From Salvator merianae (Eukaryota; Chordata; Lepidosauria; Squamata; Teiidae): a stretch of 64,000 nucleotides of DNA. A program made the position numbers and the translations under genes. The first letter of the stretch is position 1. Every line of letters starts with the position of its first letter. Below are positions 59,830 to 64,000 of this stretch, one piece after another. Under the pieces are notes generated by a model that worked only from the letters and a program-made list of their open reading frames with translations, was not told the DNA's origin and did not search any database. The DNA is taken from assembly GCA_003586115.2 (NCBI GenBank), contig QVOM02000049.1, forward strand, positions 17,737,470 to 17,801,469, written 5' to 3'.

Positions 59830-60250
59830 AGTAAGGCAGACTTCACATGCCAGCCGAACAGAACGCCGATAGGAATATAGCGCCGATGTGAAACACTTGG
59901 AAGTGCAAGATCGTGACCACTGCGTATGCACAGGTGTCTTTTTGCTCCACGCATGCACGTTGCATGTGCACATCCAGGTATCAAAATAGCTGGATGTGCC
60001 CAACACCACTACTACACATGCGCAGGTATCTTTTTCTGCCCACATGCATGCATTGTGACCAGAACAATGATGGTGGCTTTGTCTACAAGGTAGACTTTGT
60101 CTACAAGTCTAGAGTTGGGTTTTCCTGAAATAGGGTATCATGTATTTTAGGGGGGATATAGCATAGCTATGGTGGGGTTGCTATGGATACGTGTGGCAAT
60201 CCACTGTAGCAGCACCAAAATGGCACTATATTCCCCCTATCGAGACAGGC
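59830..60250. repeat. Repeat family A, copy 2
   Basis: Blocks GTGACCACTGCGTATGCACA, ATCCAGGTATCAAAATAGC, GAACAATGATGGTGGCTTTG, AAATAGGGTATCATG, GTTGCTATGGATACGTGTGG and AGCACCAAAATGGCACTATA match the other copies in order. Confidence 0.65.
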
Positions 60251-61289
60251 CTAAGGGATGAAAAGAAAGCTAAGCAGAATATGTAAGACAGTTGCTATTC
60301 CTGTAATTTTTTTTCCCCAATACAGTATTTTGTCAAGGGGCAAAAATAGTATGGAATAAAGAAAAGGGCTGGAAAGGCTGCTGACATTTTTTTTTTTTTG
60401 TAGAATTTAGTGAAGATCTCTGGGAAGATCCCTATAAGTGCATACTGCAGAAATCATTCTTGGCCTGGAACAAATGTGCACACCAGAGGGGTTGAACAGC
60501 AATTTGTCATTTACTTTTGTCTCCCCAACACATGGCAAAACAGGTTTTGATACAACGTGAAAATGCTTACTTCCAGGTCACATAAATACTTGGTTTCTGC
60601 ATGTGACAGAGATCAAAGGCAAACATGGATTGTGATTGGTGGCTGCCGGCTGTTATTGCAGATTAAAACCAAGCAGCCCATCATCATGCCAGATGAGCCA
60701 CTTGCTTGTTGAAAAGAAGTTAGGGCAGCAGAACTCTGCTTCAGGGCAGCAACTCCACCATGCAAGCAGCAATCTAAATATCTCTACTTCCACCACTTTA
60801 ATATTGGTTGCACTATGGACAAGTGCTGATTGTTTCTTCTACTGCTGCTGTGAATCACCTCTACTTGCCATTACTGACTGAGGCAATGATCATACGGCCC
60901 CTTTATGATGCCTTGCTCCTTCATAGCACCCTGGGTATGCTGGATGGGTGCAGCATCCACACAGACCTGCACTTGCCCAGCCACCATCCCACTGTAGGCA
61001 CTCCTTAGAGCACTTGAATGGCAGAGCACTAGAGTGCACTCTGACTAGAGTGCACACCTCTTTGTTGGTGGCCCTACCTGGTCTGCTGCCAGAGGCCTTG
61101 TCATATCCTTGATATGACAGCATCAAGTACCCTAGCTGACAGTATCACAGCCAATATCCCCCCTGCTGTACAGCCCCTGTCTGAACTAAGTCCTGCACCC
61201 ACGGAAGGGTCAGAAGGCCAAGAAACTGGAAAGTTTGAAACTGCTGGATTAGCTTAGATGTGAGTTTCTGAAAACCCTAATGGTATCAT
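60251..61289. other. Unique sequence, nothing recognised
   Basis: Contains a 14-bp T run near 60390. No gene. Confidence 0.4.
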
Positions 61290-61680
61290 TTTACACTTGG
61301 CCCAGCTCCAGACACTGCCCAAATACTGAGGTGGCAAGTGATATTCTGGAAAAAAGCCCCTCTGGAACTAACGCTTGGTGAATAGACGGCACAGGGGTTT
61401 GCGCTATCTGTGTACATCACCACCATCATGCATGCGTGGCCATCTTTTTTAGCCACTGCACATGCACAGTGGCCAGAGCAATGGTGGCAGCTCTGGCTAG
61501 AAAGTGCTATTTCGGGAAAACCTGTCACCAGCATCGGGTTTTTCTGCAATAGGTTATCACATGTTTTAGGGGGGATACAGTGGAGCTATAGTGGGTTGCC
61601 ACAGATATGTGTGGCAATCTCATCATAGCACAGCCATAATGGCACTATATTTTCTCCATCTGGATGGGACCTTAGTTCTC
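61290..61680. repeat. Repeat family A, copy 3
   Basis: AGCTCCAGACACTGCCCAAA, GTGATATTCTGGAAAAAAGC, CATCATGCATGCGTGGCCAT, GAGCAATGGTGGCAGCTCTG, GCAATAGGTTATCACATG, GTTGCCACAGATATGTGTGG and ATAATGGCACTATA. The outer ends (GGCCCAGCTCCAGACA against GGTCCCATCCAGATGG on the opposite strand) are weakly inverted. Confidence 0.65.
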
Positions 61681-62313
61681 TAAATTTCAGCCCACTGGGC
61701 TAACCAAGCCCCGGCTACCAGGTTCATTACATTTGTTTATTCAATTTGGTGTTATGTTCTTGCTTTGGGTCATGTGACAATGACATAGTGTTCTTTTAAT
61801 TTATTTACTTATTTTAAATTTGCACTCCCTGCACAAAGATTTACATATAATTAATGTATTTCCTCACTTTTATTATCAAGTGTTAGTTTTGGACTTCTTT
61901 GAAGGTAGCATGTTTTGCTAAAATGCCAATGAAATAAGAAAGAAAAGAATTCCCACTCACACTAAATGTATAATGAACTGTAGGGATAATAAAAAGCTGT
62001 ATAAATTTCAGGCAAGGGCCATAATATTCTAGTGCAAACCACATGTAATTTCAATGGCTTGTTAATTTCAGCACTCATTCTTTCATATTGCTGTGGCCAT
62101 TATTCAGCACTCTGCAGTTGTGCTTCGTTCTAAAGGAAAAGGTAACTCTAGTTAAATCACATGTTTTTCTATGCCACCAGAATACAGAGAAATTGTTTTG
62201 TCATGACAACTCAGCAGGTCCTTACAGCCAGCATTTTTTTATTCACCATTATTTGATTTGCCAAGTCTACTTTCAATACGCAGAGAAAGCAAAACATTCA
62301 TATTTTAGACTAT
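61681..62313. other. Unique sequence, nothing recognised
   Basis: No gene or repeat call possible. Confidence 0.4.
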
Positions 62314-62690
62314 GGCCATTTCTGCATCTAAGGGAGCTGGACCACTTCAGCTGGAACCCATCCTATTGGAGTTGGTCCCCAGCTGGAGCAGTCAAGCTGT
62401 CCTGGAACAAGGCTGTCTGCACTTGGATGTTCTGAGACAGATCCTGCCCTGCCCTGCTCCACCTTGCACCAAAGCTTTATGTGAGCTTCAAAGCCTGCTG
62501 TAAGGGCTCCGATGGCCAGGAAAGTTTCTGGCCTCAGAGCCTAGACCAGGCTTGCCTTTATGCAGTGTGAATGGAGCAGCCTAGCAGGGGCTGTGGCTTC
62601 TCTAGTCTGCACCAGGGTGAAGAAGAGACAGGCCCAGAAGTGGGCTAGGCTTTGCCATGTACCATGATACCAGTAAGTGCAGAAAGGTCC
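62314..62690. mobile_element. MITE with GGCC-TTTCTGCA ends
   Basis: Ends GGCCATTTCTGCATC and GTGCAGAAAGGTCC are inverted. The interior GGAGCAGCCTAGCAGGGGCT and GGCTTCTCTAGTCTGCACCAG match the piece nested at 57590-57640. The termini also resemble family Y (54409). Confidence 0.6.
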
Positions 62691-64000
62691 AAGACCTACA
62701 CAACAGTTTTTTGGTTGTCAGAAGCATTGCGAAGAACATTACCACCAGTTGTGCTCTTTGAAAAGCCGCTGCTATCCCACCTATGAAAACATCACAGCTG
62801 TGGAACCTCTGTTCCTTGACCTTGATGTTTCTGTCTAGGAATGATGACAGGAACACAGGAAATGGCCATAGAAGTTGGCCATTTTCTGGTATTCCAGACA
62901 AAAGATGGCAATTGAAGATATGTCCACACAGCAGAGGGGTGTGTGGGAACAGCGATAGGAAAAGCTTTCTGCGTTCTTCCTACTGCTTTGTCCTTATAGT
63001 GCTTACAATGGAATGAGTGTTCAATGGGAGTGGAGACACGTGACTCCTGCACCCCTTGAACGGTCTTGCAAATCAAAGAGGGCACAGAGATGTGTAGTCA
63101 CTGCACTCTCACTGCACCATAAAGATCCCATGTGGATCTGGCGTTGGTCAAGTCAAAATAATTGGGTCTACAAAGCAAGTCTGTACCAGAATTTCACAAG
63201 CTAAAGCGTTACAGGATTTGATGGAGGCCCCACTAGTTTGCTGGGATGAAAAATAGAGTTCTGAAACCAAACATAGGCTAGCAGAACAATATGGATGAAA
63301 CATTGTAGTATTAAAACATTTTCTCCTGTGTGATTAAATTACGCTTTCATGCTTGGACAGCTGTCTAGGGTCTACTTGCAAAAAGGAAGAACAGGAGGCA
63401 GAGGGAAAAGAACCAGTGATGTGCTTGGGGAGGTTCTCATGGTTCTTGGCTTTTGGCAGCTTCCTGATACCTATGTGGTCAAGCCTGTTCTTTGGAGGAG
63501 TGGACTGGCGATGGAGTTTTAAAAAATTGAAATACAAGTTTTACACTGGGTATGAACAGGATACAGCCTGGAAAAAAAATGGGAGGCCCTTTTGAACACT
63601 AGGCTGGCAGCTACATTTGGATTTTGCTCTCAGTCTGCATGATGTGATAGGCTTCTTTTTTTTTTATTTTTTTTATGCCAAAGACCTATTCCATTCTGGT
63701 TAGATCTCTGGAAAGTATGAAACATAGCCAGATGAATAATTTGGCTGATAAATTTTATTTCTTTGTCTTCTTCTCTTTTACTGTTACCAAATATTCTTTG
63801 GGGGCTCAGATTACTAAGAACTCCCCTCAGCTGTGGGTCTCTCCAGACAGCACAAGGCAAATACTGGTGGGTTTTTTTAAAAAGTGGTGCATGCAGGGAG
63901 TTCCCAGTCACCCAATCTCATGTTGTGCCAAAGCAGCACGCACTAGACACCAGATCTTCCAGCAAGATGCCAATGGTGTTAAGAGTTGCCAACACACCAC
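62691..64000. other. Unique sequence, nothing recognised
   Basis: Short open frames on both strands carry no recognisable domain. T-rich run at 63653-63674. Confidence 0.4.

Overview
The window looks like vertebrate nuclear DNA, most likely from a squamate reptile. It is about 64 kb of AT-rich sequence with short CpG-island stretches and a dense mix of interspersed repeats. The repeats are L2-clade and CR1 LINEs, RTE/BovB LINE pieces, tRNA-headed and 5S-headed SINEs, Tc1, hAT and Harbinger-type DNA transposons, palindromic MITEs and a DIRS-like retrotransposon. BovB together with CR1, L2 and these SINE types fits a lizard, possibly a gecko. Species cannot be fixed from the sequence alone.

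The one protein-coding gene I can support lies on the minus strand: the first coding exon of HIVEP1 (a ZAS-family zinc-finger transcription factor) at 25758-25887. It has a strong acceptor, a 90-nt 5' UTR segment, a start codon encoding MPRTKQINPRNLR, and a GTAAGA donor in phase 1. Its promoter region lies to the right: three GC-rich blocks (28285-29330, 30340-31240, 33700-34690), a consensus CRE (31067-31074), and at least four strong minus-strand splice donors (exon ends at 28711, 29425, 31032, 34458). Together they suggest alternative untranslated first exons. Everything left of 25.7 kb is then HIVEP1 intron. Sequence right of about 34.7 kb is upstream intergenic DNA, in which I see no gene.

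Layout. 1-10 kb: Tc1 remnant, DIRS-like remnant (minus), MITEs, a long L2 LINE (plus). 10-24 kb: U6 snRNA pseudogene, SINEs, L2 and CR1 3' ends, tandem MITEs, a minus-strand L2, a 5S-headed SINE. 24-28 kb: nearly repeat-free DNA around the HIVEP1 exon. 28-35 kb: CpG-island promoter region, with a MITE between two islands and a BovB 3' end. 35-64 kb: repeat-rich intergenic DNA with several apparently unclassified families, two BovB pieces, a 100-bp minisatellite, an intact-ended Harbinger-type MITE and a nested transposon/SINE/MITE composite.

Apart from HIVEP1, the open reading frames look like fragments of decayed transposons or chance. No CRISPR, operon or prokaryotic feature is present.
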